Below are positions 23,351 through 35,693 of a stretch of DNA of 64,000 bases, piece by piece. Position 1 is the first letter of the stretch. The number at the start of each line of letters is the position of its first letter. Position numbers and translations under genes: made by a program. The notes below the pieces were generated by a model. The model was not told where the DNA came from, searched no databases, and was given only the letters and a program-made list of their open reading frames with translations. Origin of the DNA: Cymodocea nodosa. Its lineage: Eukaryota > Streptophyta > Magnoliopsida > Alismatales > Cymodoceaceae. The stretch spans positions 13,908,001 to 13,972,000 of the forward strand of contig CM072343.1 in the NCBI GenBank assembly GCA_036874045.1, read 5' to 3'.

Positions 23351-25159
23351 CTAAATTTTGCTAGTCCCTTAGCAAACTAAGATCTAATTAATTAGTCTTT
23401 CTAAAAGTGCTAGAATTAATTCTTCTCCCTTTTTTTTCTTCTATTCAGCATAAAAACTAGTATTATCATATAGATATTCTCTATGTTTCAGTAATATTGT
23501 TTTCTCCTCTTCAACTTGCAAATATACTTAGAATATATGCAAATTACATATAAAGTATATCATCATCACATAGGTATTAATTATATTATCGTTTGTTCTT
23601 CTTTTCATCATTTGTCATCCTGAATTTTCCAATAAGATTTCTAGAAGAAATTTCAACAACATGCGAATCAAAGTACAATCCAATTCAATATGATTAAGAC
23701 AAGTAGAATAAAGAATTGTATCTTCATTAAACAACTTCAAAAGTCTATTCTAGATTCATATTTTAGCAATTCTAGATAACAGAAAATATACTCGATTCAT
23801 AAGATATCTGTATTTCACAAAATATTTGTATGTTTTTAGAACAGTATATGTATTAAATTTTTTTTTTTTTTTTTTACTTTAAAAGTTAATTTGACAAGCT
23901 TAAATCATATAGGAGCTTTCTAATGTACCCATGTAACGAGCTTTCAGTCAAGAATCTCAGATATGATCAGGATGTTATGTTGCCAGATTTCAAGAGTCCT
24001 TTTTCAGGTCAACAATCCTTACATACCTATCTGCACAAGTACAAAAGGCTCATTATCAAACAAGTCAATAAACTCTTAAAATTTCTTTTTTCTCTTTTAT
24101 TTTTTATTTTTTTCTTTTTTCTTTCACAATACAAAAACAAAACAAAACATTAAGCACATACTGTATATGTACGTATTTCATTAATACAGATGCAATAAAA
24201 CACCAATCTCATATAGTATTCCTTCTATCATTTACTGTAAATATGAATCCATAACAATAAGCTCGTACCTTTTCTGTAGTTTAATAAGAACTACACATAA
24301 ATCATTCTACAAGTTTAATTAGTTAAATTAAATGTATCTTTAATCATATGTGTTTCATTTAATCTAGAATTCACATTTCAGCTCCTTTAGGACTTCAGAT
24401 ATTTTTTTTTTTCATTAAACATTCTGATTTCATTTTAAAATCGTGAAACTGTTAAACTCATGAAATTCAGAAAAAACATAAGATACTATATCTAGATTTG
24501 CATAAATAGTAAATTCTATAGCATCTTATATAACCTTCTAAATATAACATTCAAGCAATTACAGTTTATAAAAATTTTACAGTCTCAATTATTGGATAGT
24601 TACAGCAAGTTTATTAAAATTTTCACTTTCCACAAAACTTTGTAGTACCATTTTAATTCCTTTAATTAACAAACTTACATGGCTGTTACTTTAATTACCT
24701 CCCCCTCATACCTACATTTTGCATTGTCCTCAATGTAAAAGATTTGACAATAAATACAGTAATTGTAGTAGGCATGAATACAGTTTCGTTGATTTAGCAC
24801 CTAACTCAACAAATGAGTTTAAATTTAAATTCAGGATAAGTAATCAGTTACATACCTTGTTTCGTTTATATCTCCTTCTGCATATTCCAATTTTTGATTC
24901 TGAAAAACTTTTCATTCACAGATAAAAGCAAAATATATAACAAAATAACATTTAACAACTATTGATAAATCATTGTCATGTGTGGAACCCAAGCTCCTAT
25001 GCCTTTGGTGGCTCATAAGCAAGCTAGTTGGTTTCCCAAAATAGATACCAACAAATTGGATTGATATTTTGTTTTCTTTTTTATAAAAATAAACTAAAAC
25101 TAAATTTTTTTAAAAGTATATACAGAAAACACACAACATTAAACACACAAAATCACAGC
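23351..25159 (-). other. G-L noncoding 3' tail
   Basis: No convincing ORF. Reading leftwards: a block after the F-box stop with TTGGTTTCCC and CCTATGCCTTTGGTGG (24990-25035), also in G-R; motif copies CGTTGATTTAG and CTAACTCAAC near 24787-24810; a purine tract at 24699-24708; then about 1 kb homologous to the S1 post-pol tail. T-rich runs near 23859 and 24085 are low complexity. Confidence 0.7.
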
Positions 25160-26296
25160 TTAAGAACATGATTGAAAAGTAGAAACAAATGGAATAAACG
25201 TGTCAGTCCAAGCAAACTTTTTAGGCATAGTTTTTCTTGCTATTAATTCTGTTTTAATGCAGTTCTTGTTCCTTCTTAATTTGTAAACGTGTAATATATT
25301 ATAAATTCCAAATACAAGTGTATTACCATTAATGATATGAAATGCAGAAATGGATCCTTTTTGGTTCCAAGGTAATGTAGCAATTTCTATTTCTACATCT
25401 ATTTCAATATATTCCTCTTCCCACTTCCATTCATTTATGTCTTTCATAATCCATATTTGAAATTTCATCAATTCATCCCACCATCTTATCAGACATAAAG
25501 TAGGATCATCATATTCATTATACCACATTCCTATTTGAATTTTATCGAATTCTGTAGATGGTGGTTTAGCTATATCACTCGGTATAGGTAATATTTCTAT
25601 AAAATCATCATAACTGTCTATCCTCACTATGTATAAATCAGATCCAAATGCTATTGATATATCTGTGACTAGATATACATATCCATCAAGTATGACATGC
25701 ATGCTGTTAATTAATGATTTCTGTCCTAGATATATCATAATATTTTCATTCCAAGATCTATTCAAAAAATTATACACACTTAAGCGTAAATCTTCACCCC
25801 AATTTCCTGTAGGTCTCCAATAATATAATTTTTCAAGAATTGTAGAATTTTTATCAGAAAATATTAAAGCCGACCCACAATTTACAGTTGGTACTTCATA
25901 TCTATTAGGTCTTCCTATATACCATTCTTCTCTTGTTATAGGATTTCTTATCAAAATATCAGGTAATAGACTTGCATACATTGGTCTCGTCCTGTATATG
26001 ATTAATCCTTCATCTATCCCCATAATATGATCTATTCTTTCTAATGTATTGGGTGGAATTCGAGTAGTTTCTTCCATAGGTAGATTTTCATGGTTAATTG
26101 AACTACGATTAAATGACCTTCTTATGAATCCATCTCTAATCTTAGTCATTTTTGCAGCTTGTAGTCCCTAAAAATATTTTTCTTCAATACAGTCTTTAAT
26201 TTCCTTTGATACACAACACAGCCTGCACAGATCTTTAGCTGACAAGTTACTCAGTACTTCCCTTAGTGCATCCAACGGTAATTGCATCAATTCCAT
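25160..26296 (-). pseudogene. F-box protein gene carried by G-L
   Basis: The frame starts MELMQLPLDALREVLSNLSA: an N-terminal F-box (about residues 4-45, with the LP, LREVLSNLSAKDLCRLCCVSK pattern spread over it). A TAG at 26168-26170 (G-R reads through here) is followed by 329 open codons. The C-terminal region has repeated Trp/Tyr-rich strands, as in plant F-box-associated beta-propeller or DUF295-like domains. F-box proteins join SCF ubiquitin ligases through SKP1, with the C-terminal domain choosing the substrate. No intron is visible, as expected after retrotransposon capture. It lies between gag and the 3' tail and has its own upstream motif cluster. The same gene in the same place in G-R shows it travels with the family. 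Substrate unknown. Confidence 0.75.
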
Positions 26297-26472
26297 TTGT
26301 CGATTCTGTATAACACACACAAAAATTTAGCAGAGACAAAAATTAACAAAACTACTGCACACCCTCATGGAATTAAGGCATAACTCAACAGACTAAGTTC
26401 GTTGAGTTAAGGACTAACTCTACGATACTATTAACTATAAATAAAAAAAACATATATATACAGATAGTTGCT
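26297..26472 (-). promoter_or_regulatory. Spacer between gag and F-box gene with motif cluster
   Basis: Contains TAACTCAACAGACTAAG, TTCGTTGAGTTAAGG and TAACTCTACG at 26385-26435 and a TATATATA-like run at 26452-26462. G-R has the equivalent cluster at 55195-55245. Confidence 0.5.
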
Positions 26473-27816
26473 TCATTCAGCTACCCTCCTAGAAGAGGTA
26501 TCAATTTCATTAACAGTTCTATTGATAGGGTTAGGTATTGCTTGCATTGGCAATCCTTCAGTAGGTCTAACTTCCATTGATTCCTTTTGTCTAAGTGGTA
26601 TATTTCTATTCTGATTTTGAATTACAGCATTTCCAAATACAAAATCTAGACGATTGTTTAATTGTTGGATTATCTTTTCTAATTTCTCTATTCTAGATCC
26701 TTGTTGTAGTAATGCTTTATAACTTATATTCTTCTCATTTACATTTTCTCCTCCTTGGAAATTGTTGTTTCTCCAAGATAAATTCGGGTGATTTCTCCAA
26801 TTAGGATTATGAGAATTTCCAAAGTTATCTTTCTAATTTCTAGCATAAATAATATCTAAATCATTAATGTTTGCATTCTTTTCTACTAGTTTTTGATTTA
26901 ATGATAACTCTTCTATTTTCTTTATTAATTCAGTTAATTTCACTTCAAGCATAGTACTTGAATCTATTTCATGCATTCCTCTTGGCAATATTCTTTTATC
27001 TACAATAGCTTCAACCGAGTTTTCCCACTGTGTAGTTCTTTTTGCAAAGTTTTCTAAATATGCCCATGCTTCTTCACTACATAGTTTCAAAAATCCATTT
27101 TGACAAGTAGATTCTAATAAAGATTTCATTGAAACATCTATGCCTTCATAAATTATACCTATTAATTGTGCTTTACTCATTGCATGATGTGGACATTGAG
27201 TCAGTAAATCTTTAAATCTTTCAAAGTATTTCTAGAATGATTCACCCTATTTTTGACTACACATTAATATTTCTTTTTTCTTTTTAATCGTTTGATGTGT
27301 TGGATAATATTTTTCCAAAAAAACAAAGTAAAATTCAGTCCATGCAGAAATTGAATCAGGCGATAGAGTATATAACCATCTCTTAGCTGTGTCTTTTAAA
27401 GCAAAAGGGATATATCTAAGTTTAATAACATCTATACTCATGTTTGGCATTTTCATCATTTGACAAACTTCATTAAATTCTCTAAGGAAATAATAGGCAT
27501 CCTCTCTTTCTAATCCATGAAAATGTGGCAATTGACTAATATAATTAGATTTCAGTTCAAACCTATCTCCCTCAAAGTTTGGCAATCGAATACATGAAGG
27601 TTCATCAACTAATTCAGGATACAGAATTTCTCCTAATGGTTTTTCTACTGGAGCAGCCATCTCTACGTTCTCTTTTAAAGAAAGGTTAGCTACACCCCAA
27701 AGAATTTCGTTAAAGTCCAATTTAGAAAATGTTTCAATGTGCCTCTATGTTGAATATTCCTAGGTAGGTGTTCTTACTAATCGTTTAGTGCTTAGAGAAT
27801 GAGTCCATGTGCTCAT
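26473..27816 (-). pseudogene. gag: G-L gag core, located downstream of pol
   Basis: A 447-codon frame starting MSTWTHS and ending in TGA at 26473-26475, broken by several TAG stops. The core (about residues 60-200) has SCIRLPNFEGDRFELK, the FHGLEREDAYYFLREFNEVC block, PFALKDTAKRWLYTL and FLEKYYP, diagnostic of Athila-type retrotransposon gag. The NPNWRNHPNLSWRNNN block lies after residue 330. No CCHC knuckle follows. Gag normally precedes pol; here it is the third gene, in both G copies. Confidence 0.85.
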
Positions 27817-28760
27817 AAATAAATAGCAGAAGATTAATTACATACTAGTCTGAAGCTTTCCATTCAATAAATATTTGTTGACAGATGAAGTCGAATCAGC
27901 TGCTTCTCCTTCCAGTTCCTCCAACGCTTTTCTCCTTTCTTTTAAAAGTGCTGGTAACTCGTAAATAACATTTTGTTCTATATATATAATGCACATCCAT
28001 AAAGTGAATAAATCTCATTGCAAGAATGTGTCTTGCAACGTGCATCGTGGTTCCTATTTTCATAGGTACGTGTACCACTATTAATTTCAAATTTTGATAA
28101 CCGCTAAGCCGACGAAGTTTCGTTCGTGGTTAAAAGAATAACCGTTCTGTTTAATCACGAACTAACCTCGTTGAGTTATAGATAACTCAATAGAATAAAG
28201 TCAGTTACTGTTGCTAACTCCACGAACTAACTTCGTTGAGTTATAGATAACTCAACGGAGTGACCTTATATTATATTATTGACCTCGTGGAGTTAAATTT
28301 AACTCAACGAACTTACTTCGTTGAGTTAACACTTAGCAACCTCTAAGTTTACTCCTCGTAAGTACCTCTCTACTTTATTCTGCATTCTGTTAACTAAAAT
28401 AAAGTTAAATCTATGTCATTAATGCATCATTCTAATCAAAATTCGTTTAAATTTAAACATTATACAAATATTTAACTTGCAGGTCAATTTATGTTATGCA
28501 GAATTTACATTTTACCTTGCAACATGCAGAAATTTTTCAAGCATCTATCCTGTCATTCAGCAAATTGTAAATCTGTTAAACATTCATTCATAATGTTCCA
28601 CAAATTATATAACATTCAATAAATTCTATTCATTTCACATTCAAAACACGTATGAAAAGTACATCTGAAAAATTTATATTCATTAATACGAATCAATTTA
28701 CATTACAAGTACATCATACAATTTTCATACAATTCTATACAAGTGGACGAACAATACAAT
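27817..28760 (-). promoter_or_regulatory. ORF2-gag spacer: motif array and TATA-like box
   Basis: At least six CGTTGAGTTA/TAACTCAACG-type copies at 28155-28330, then TTATATATATAGAAC on the minus strand (27978-27992), then a 160 bp leader to the gag ATG. The equivalent in G-R has ATTATAAATATAGAAC at about 56848. It looks like an internal promoter for gag. It could also be an old LTR, but I see no purine tract or primer site beside it. Confidence 0.5.
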
Positions 28761-30998
28761 TTAGTCTTTATTCCTTAGTTCATCTACTTCTTTCTGGAGT
28801 TTTTCTAATTGAACTTCTAATTGATTAATTCTCTCTACAGCTCCTGTAATTCCTCTAGAAGGTACAACTATCTCTGTAGCTACAAAATTTTTGTATTCTT
28901 TCACTGAAATGGTTATTGATTTGATCCTTTTTGATGCCCATTTCGTGAAATCAATACAATCTACCATCAATATAGGTATGAAATCTCCATAAAACAATTT
29001 CTTCTTTACTGTTCTCAGCTTGGAGATAAAAACTACAAACCAATTTATTGGAATTCTATTGACAACTGCAAATGTGGCCCATTTGACAAATTGACTCAAT
29101 TCTATGTCATGGCCTTGTCGTTGATAGACATTCTTAATTAAAATGTTAGCTATCATGTGTGCTTTATCATTTAAATGCTTCAGTCTATTTAATAAAGGCA
29201 CACCAAGATTGATAGCCAAACTGTCCTTGATTTCTTGTTCTGTCCATTCAACAGTAGTTGTGCTTTCCAAAATTTCTTGTCCTTCATTCTTTAATCCAAA
29301 AATGTTGTGGAGAAGCTTTGGTGTTATCTATACATTAGCTTCCTCCACGTTAGAAATTAATTTTCCTTCTTCTCTCAAATTTACATAAAAATAGGGCACT
29401 AGATTCTCATATACTGCATGCCCTCTTTCTTGAGAAATAAAATTCAGTAGACCTTGGAACTCAAATAAATCTTTGATTTCTTGCATTCCGTCCCAATTTA
29501 CTGGTTTACTATAAAAAATATCATAACCCCTAATCTCTTGATATTTATTATAAGCTTCCTGACTCCAAAAATGTACTTCATTCAGAACTATTGTTTCAAT
29601 CGGGTTAGGAATTTGACTTTGTTGTTCCAAAGGGGTTTATTCTTGATCTTCGTCCTCCATATGCTGCATTTGAACATGTTCTGTAGATTCCTGAATTTTT
29701 GCTTCTACTTCTATCTGTGGTGGTGAGTTGGCAGAACTCTCCACTCTGTCTTGAATTCTTTCCATAAATTGCTAAAGAGTTTCTTGCTCTTCAATGGAAT
29801 CTGCAAAGTCATTTTTGTCCAAATGGCTTCGTTCAACTTCTTCTTCATTTTTTGTTCTTTCTTCTTCCTCCTGACTACCAATCTACTCTGTAACTGTTCT
29901 TTCTAATTCTGTGGCAAATTGGGATGGAGTCACGGGCAATTCAGTTTCTACCCTAATTTCTGTTTCTTCTTCTTGTATAGGCTGCAGACTAATTTCAGCC
30001 TATTTTTCTTCTTCTCTTTGCTCTTGCTACTGCTGCTCCTACTCCTCATCAGAATTGGATAGCAGGTTTATAAAAATTGGCTCCACAAGCCCTGTTGACA
30101 TTGGTACCTCAGATTTAATCTCTTTTTGATACTCAAGCACTATCTCTTTTCCTTTCCTTCGTGTGATTAATTGTGCTTGGTCTTCCTCTTCTTCATCTAA
30201 GATTAAATCTAAAAATAAAGGCTCTACACGCCTTTGAGCCACAGGTACTAGCTCTTCCTATTTAATTTTTCCAATAATTGCTGGTCTCGAAGGACCAGCT
30301 TCAGCTTCTCTTGCAGCCCTTGATTTAGCTGTTGTCTGATACTGTTCAACCTTAATTTTGTACTAGGCCCTCAACTTTTCTTCTGCCCTTCTTCTTTTAA
30401 TGCCATCATATAAAATATGTGCCTTAGCTATAGCTATTCCTTCTTCATCACCTTGGTCTCTTGCTATTTTGACCAAGCTAGTAAACTCTTTCTCTTCTTC
30501 ATCAATTATCGGCCAAGCAAATGCTACTCGTGGCAATGGCTCTATTGGCTGAATTGGAGGTCCTCACTGTTGTTCCTTAGGAACAGGTCTTTCAGTAGTT
30601 GGTTCCTCCCGTTCTCCTGCTTGTTGCTACTGCCATATTTCCCAACTTCCACGACCAGCAATGCACCTTTTGAACCATAATTTGGCCTTACGCTGGATTA
30701 GCTCTAAGGCTACTTCATTGTTCGACCTGATTTTTCTTTCTTTACTAACTGCAATTTCTATTGCTACTCTGATTCGTGTCTCCATTATCTAGGGTATTTG
30801 TATACCACAATCTACTAACACTCTTCTTAATCTAAAAAGTTCAGATTCTAACTTCTGTAACTCTTTTTCTCTTGTCGTATTCTGAATTTTTTGCCGCGTG
30901 TGCCATTCCTCTGATTCCTTTAGAAACTCTAATGTGTCAACTGCATCTTCCTAGAACTTAGGTGTCATCTTCCTCATCGTGGACTTACACAACAGCAT
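28761..30998 (-). pseudogene. G-L ORF2, homologous to Sirevirus S1 ORF2
   Basis: About 745 codons with numerous TAG stops, most at Gln or Trp positions. The N-terminus is helical and basic (EEWHTRQKI, then NNEVALELIQRK). It is followed by acidic segments, including the repeated FLDLI/FINLLS-like units, and then the conserved domain (30240-28870 region): NEVHFWSQEAYNKYQEIRG, DLFEFQGLLNF, FYVNLREEGK, FGLKNEG, AHMIANILIKN, INWFVVFISKL, KKLFYGD. The C-terminus is a coiled coil (INQLEVQLEKLQKEVDELR). The domain is collinear with S1 ORF2 although the two elements belong to different superfamilies. Function unknown; nuclear or DNA-binding roles are speculation. Confidence 0.8.
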
Positions 30999-31537
30999 GG
31001 AATCGCTCTGATCTCTATTGTTCTAAATTCTAACTGGTTTGACGGATAATGCCCCCAAAACCTTAGGTTTTATTTTAAATAAGCCCTAAGTTTAGGTAGG
31101 TAATCGGGTCATTTCCCGAACCAACTATTGCTCTCTCATCCGCAGTCTTAGCCACAGTACTCCGTTGAGTTAAAGTTTACTCAACGAAATAAGCTCGTTG
31201 ACTAACTCAAGACTCAATGGAGTAAGCTCGTTGAGTTAAGCGTAACTCAACGAACTTCCCGTACAAACAGATATATATAATAATAATAATACTTAAGATA
31301 ATAGTTTTTCAGTTTTTACCGGTTTAACCGATACTATGTTTCGGTCAAACCTAATTTTTTTCCGATTGAACCAATACTCTGTTTCGGTAAAACCAAAATT
31401 TTTTTACTAAAAATTTAATATAGATTTTTTTATGTTCCAGTCATACCGATGGATATGGTCGGTTAAACTGTAACGCTTTTTATATTAATTTTTTATTTTT
31501 TATTTTTTTATATCTACATAAAAAAATTGATTTCTTA
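30999..31537 (-). promoter_or_regulatory. pol-ORF2 spacer with two kinds of motif array
   Basis: A cluster of five CGTTGAGTTA/TAACTCAACG-type copies at 31160-31257. Nearer to pol is a second array of GGTTNAACC-like palindromes (GGTTTAACC, GGTCAAACC, GGTTAAAC) at 31319-31475. A TATA-like TTATTTAAAATAA lies about 70 bp upstream of the ORF2 ATG. G-R repeats the arrangement at 59821-60500. Confidence 0.55.
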
Positions 31538-33884
31538 CTAAGTAAAGCTCGAGTAGTCCTCTACTCTAACTTCTTCTATAATTCTAAAGGAGTTTTTTGG
31601 TGTTTTCAGAATAGGTCTAAGTCTTTGTCCATTTACTTTAAATATATTCTGATTTTTAGGATTTTCTATTTCAATAGCTCCGCAAGGATAAATATTTCGA
31701 ACTATGTAAGGTCCTGCCCATCTAGATCTTAATTTTCCTGGATGGTTATGGAGTCTAGCCATATAAAGATATACTTCTTGTCCTATTTCAAAGCTTTTTG
31801 GAATAATTTTCCTATTATGCCAGAATTTCATTTTCTCTTTTTCTCTTATAGTGTTCGGATAAGCTTCATTTCTAAATTCTTCTAATTCAATTAATTGTAT
31901 TTTTCTATTTTCAGCAGCTTGATCTAAATTAGTGTTCAGAGTTTTTAATGCCCAATAAGCTTTATATTCTATTTCAGCTAGTAAATGACAACTTTTTCCA
32001 TATACTAGCCTAAAAGGTGACATACCTAAGCTTGTCTTATAAGTAGTTCTATAAGCCCAAAGTGCATCTATCAATCTATTAGCCTAATCTGTTCTAGTAG
32101 GATTTACTACTTTTTCTAAGATTAACTTAATTTGTTTGTTAGCACTTTCTACTTGTCCACTTGTTTGCGGATGATATGATGTTGCAATTTTGTGGTTTAC
32201 TCCATATTTCTTCATTAAGGCTTCAAAACTTCTATTACAGAAATGAGTTCCTCTATCACTGATAATAGCTTTAGGTATTCCAAATTTGGCAAATATATTG
32301 GTTCTTATAAATTGTATTACCACTTTGTTGTCATTAGTTTTTGTAGGAATAGCTTCTATCCATTTAGATACATAATCCACCCCTAACAATATGTAATTAA
32401 ATTGATTAGACATAGGAAATGGACCCATAAAATCTATTCCCCACACATCAAAGATTTCAACTTCAACAATAGGATTAAGAGGCATCATATTCCTCTTTGA
32501 TATTTTTCCTATTTGTTGACATCTTAAACAACTTAAGCAATATTTATGAGCATCTTTGAATAGTGTTGGCCAATAAAATCCACATTGTAGAATTTTTGCA
32601 ACAATTTTCACTGATCCAAAATGCCCTCCACAAGCTTGGTCATGACAGAAAGATAATATGCTCGGATATTTAGTTTCTAGAACACACCTCCTAAAAACCA
32701 AATTAGGACATTTCTTAAATAAGTATGGGTATTCCCAATAGTAATATTTTACTCTTGAGAAAAATAATTTCTTATCCTATCTATTCCAATCCTTAGGTGT
32801 TAAACCAGTAACTAAGTAATTAACTATGTCTGCATACCAAGGTGTTGTGTTGATGGTCATTAATTGTTCATCAGGAAAATTATCCTTAATTTCAATATTT
32901 GATTTTTCTATTTGTAATCTTGATAAATGATCTACAACTACATTCTCACAACCTTTTTTATCTTTAATTTCTAGGTCAAATTCTTGTAATAATAATATCC
33001 ATTGGATCAATCTAGGCTTAGTTTCTTTTTTTGCTATTAGATGTTTTAAAGTTGCATGATCCGTGTATACTATTACTTTAGCTCCAATCAGATATGATCT
33101 AAACTTTTCTAAGGCAAACACAACAGCTAATAATTCCTTTTCAGTAGTTGTGTAATTAACTTGAGCATCATTTAAGGTTTTGCTTGCATAATGAATCACT
33201 TTAGGAGATTTTTCTATCTTCTGTCCCAACACTTCTCCTACAGCAAAATCAGATGCATCGCACATTAATTCAAATGGATGGCTCCAATCAGGTGCTTGAA
33301 TTATAGGAGTTGAAATTAGGCTAGTTTTAAGTCTAAAAAATGCTTCCTTGCAATTTTTATCAAAGTTAAATGGAACATCTTTTAATAGATTAGTTAAAGG
33401 TCTAGCTATTTTGCTAAAGTCTTTAATAAATCTTCTATAAAAACCAGCATGTCCTAGAAATGATCTAATATCTTTTACTGATTTAGGTTCTGTAGGTTAG
33501 AAATTACTTTTATTTTAGCTTTATCTACTTCCAATCCTTTCTTAGAAACAACATGCCCTATGACTATTCCTTGTTTAACCATGAAGTGACATTTTTCCCA
33601 ATTCAAAACCAGATTTTTTTCCACACAACGCTTTAATATTAGGTCTAAATTGCTTAAACAAACTTCATATGAGTTGCCATATACAGTAAAATCATCCATA
33701 AATATTTCTAAAAAATCTTTAGTCATTCCAGTAAACATGCTTTGCATACACCTTTGAAAGGTAGCTGGTGTATTGCATAATCCAAATGGCATTCTCTTAA
33801 AAGCATAAGTTCCATTAGAACAGGTGAAAGTTGTTTTCTCTTGATCCTCTAATGCTACTGGAATTTGATTATAGCCTGAATACC
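31538..33884 (-). pseudogene. pol: G-L pol: RT (part), RNase H, integrase
   Basis: Gypsy RT with MPFGLCNTPATFQRC and FMDD, the connection region, RNase H ([25 protein letters not shown]), integrase zinc segment (HDQACGGHFGSVK, CLSCLRCQQ) and DDE core (VWGIDFMGPF, AIISDRGTHFCN, SGQVESANK). The C-terminal domain has WAGPYIVRNIYPCGAIEI and the frame ends RVEDYSSFT at TAG. Frame breaks occur at about 33480, 32770 and 32080. The RT continues for about 45 bp on the far side of S3 (35693-35651) and is then deleted. Confidence 0.92.
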
Positions 33885-35645
33885 TGTTGAGTATTTTGTT
33901 TTGATGATGTGTGCTAAATGAAAATAATCATATTTGCTCAATTACTATTGCTTGTAAAAAGAAATTAAAATCATCAATTAATACAGAAAAAGCTTACTAG
34001 CATAAATACTTGTCTGTATTGGATCTGAAGTTATTAAGTAGTCGTTTCGTTGCATTAATTTCTCATTTAACTAAACGTTAAGTTAACGTGTGTTTTTATT
34101 GAAAAGCATGATATGTTTTAAAGTTATATCTTCTGTATCATGAACAGTGCACATTTAGACAACTCGTTAAGTTAGAGTCTTGTTTGTATAGAGATCACGT
34201 GAGAACTCATTAAGTTAGAGGCTTAAAGGTTAAAATAGGTCACGTGATAACTTGTTAAGTTAATGAGTAAAAGAAGAGACGAACTCGTTAAGTTAATGTT
34301 ATACACGTGGTGAAATTATAAGTTACAAATGTTGTATTGTATCACGTGAGGTGCACTTGTTTAACTTGTTAAGTTAACATAACTAAATGCGTTGAGTTGC
34401 TATATTGAATACTAAGGCAACACGTTAGGTTAGCGTTATAAACTGAAGTTGTTATTTTTGCACGTGGTAAAATTCTTATTATAAAAATATTTGTTTATTA
34501 CTGAATCAGTGAGTTAAAGTTTTTCGGAGACTTACAGTCGTAACTATCCGAAAGGTAACTTAAGTCATGTTTTCAGGTCTTGACACGTGTCTCACTAGTT
34601 TTATGGTATAAAGAGTTTTTCAGTGACTTATAACCATAACTATCCGAAACTTAAATTATTTTCAGTGAGTTATCGTTTAACCTTCCCAAAGAAAGGTTAA
34701 GCTAGTTCGTTGAGTTAGCATAACACCACAGATTTAGTTTGTTGAATTAGCTACAGTACTTGTCACGTGAAATGGCACATGAGGAACTTGTTAAGTTAAA
34801 AACATTAAGTTATATTTATATACTTGTGTTACTCGTTTAGTTAACATTAAAGTAACGACTTCTTATTACGCTTGATGAAAGATTTTGGACGAGAAAGTTT
34901 ATTTTGCAGGAAATTTTTCAAAGATCCAGGACTGATGATTAAAGAAAATTTGAAATATAAACGTGGGTCAAAACGTGTGTGTTTCGATGAAGGAAAAAGA
35001 AAAGACATGGAGAAGTGGAAAACTGATAGTGATTAAACGTGAAGGATATGCATGAAATGAAGATATAGTATAAAAGGCATATAATTCTCGATGATCAAAC
35101 TATCCCTGCACACCAAAAGAAAAATCTTTTTCAGGGATCAAAAACACCTCCTCGGGGAAAATCTCTCAAGTGGAAAAAAGTTCAGTGAAGTAGAAAAGGT
35201 CAAATTTATGTCGCTGAAGATTTGAAGTATCAAGTGGATGAAAATTCAGTAAAGCAGAACCAGGTATTATTTATGTCACTGAAGATTTAAAGTATCAGAA
35301 GAAAGCAAATTTGGTGAAGCAAAGAAAGACAAGATATTCGTCACTGAAAAATTGCTGAAGAAGAAGAAAGATCTCAAACAGGGAGAAATGTTTTAAATTT
35401 CGCAAATTAGTTTTCTTTGTTTGTAGTTATGAAATTGTTTAAATGATACATGGTATCCAGATATAATTGCATCTACAATTTTTGAGGAGAATTGAATTGT
35501 ATATTGTAATTGAAACCTTGAATAAAAATGATTTTATGAAAACAATGTCTCAACTTGTTTTTGTGTTTTAAAGTTTCAATTATATTTCAGAAAATATTAA
35601 AAATACACAATTCACCCCCCTCTTTTGTAGCCATACGATCCTACA
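33885..35645 (+). repeat. Solo Sirevirus LTR S3 in G-L pol
   Basis: A complete 1761 bp LTR, TGTTGAG to CCTACA, flanked by ATACC at 33880-33884 and 35646-35650. No primer site or internal sequence follows; G-L pol resumes at once. It formed by LTR-LTR recombination after insertion. It has the TATCCGAA module at 34500-34680 like S1. TATA at 35069-35076; one hairpin only. Confidence 0.95.
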
Positions 35646-35693
35646 ATACCCGTCTAGGAAACAAAAATATTCTTGCCCTGCTAATCTTTCCAG

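Noticed and set aside
25160..26296. Independent host F-box gene into which G elements inserted
   Set aside because: The same gene occupies the same position between gag and the 3' tail in both G copies, so it belongs to the element.
27817..28760. An LTR separating two tandem G elements
   Set aside because: It has a TATA-like box and motifs, but no purine tract on one side, no primer site on the other and no TG...CA ends repeated elsewhere. Not fully excluded.
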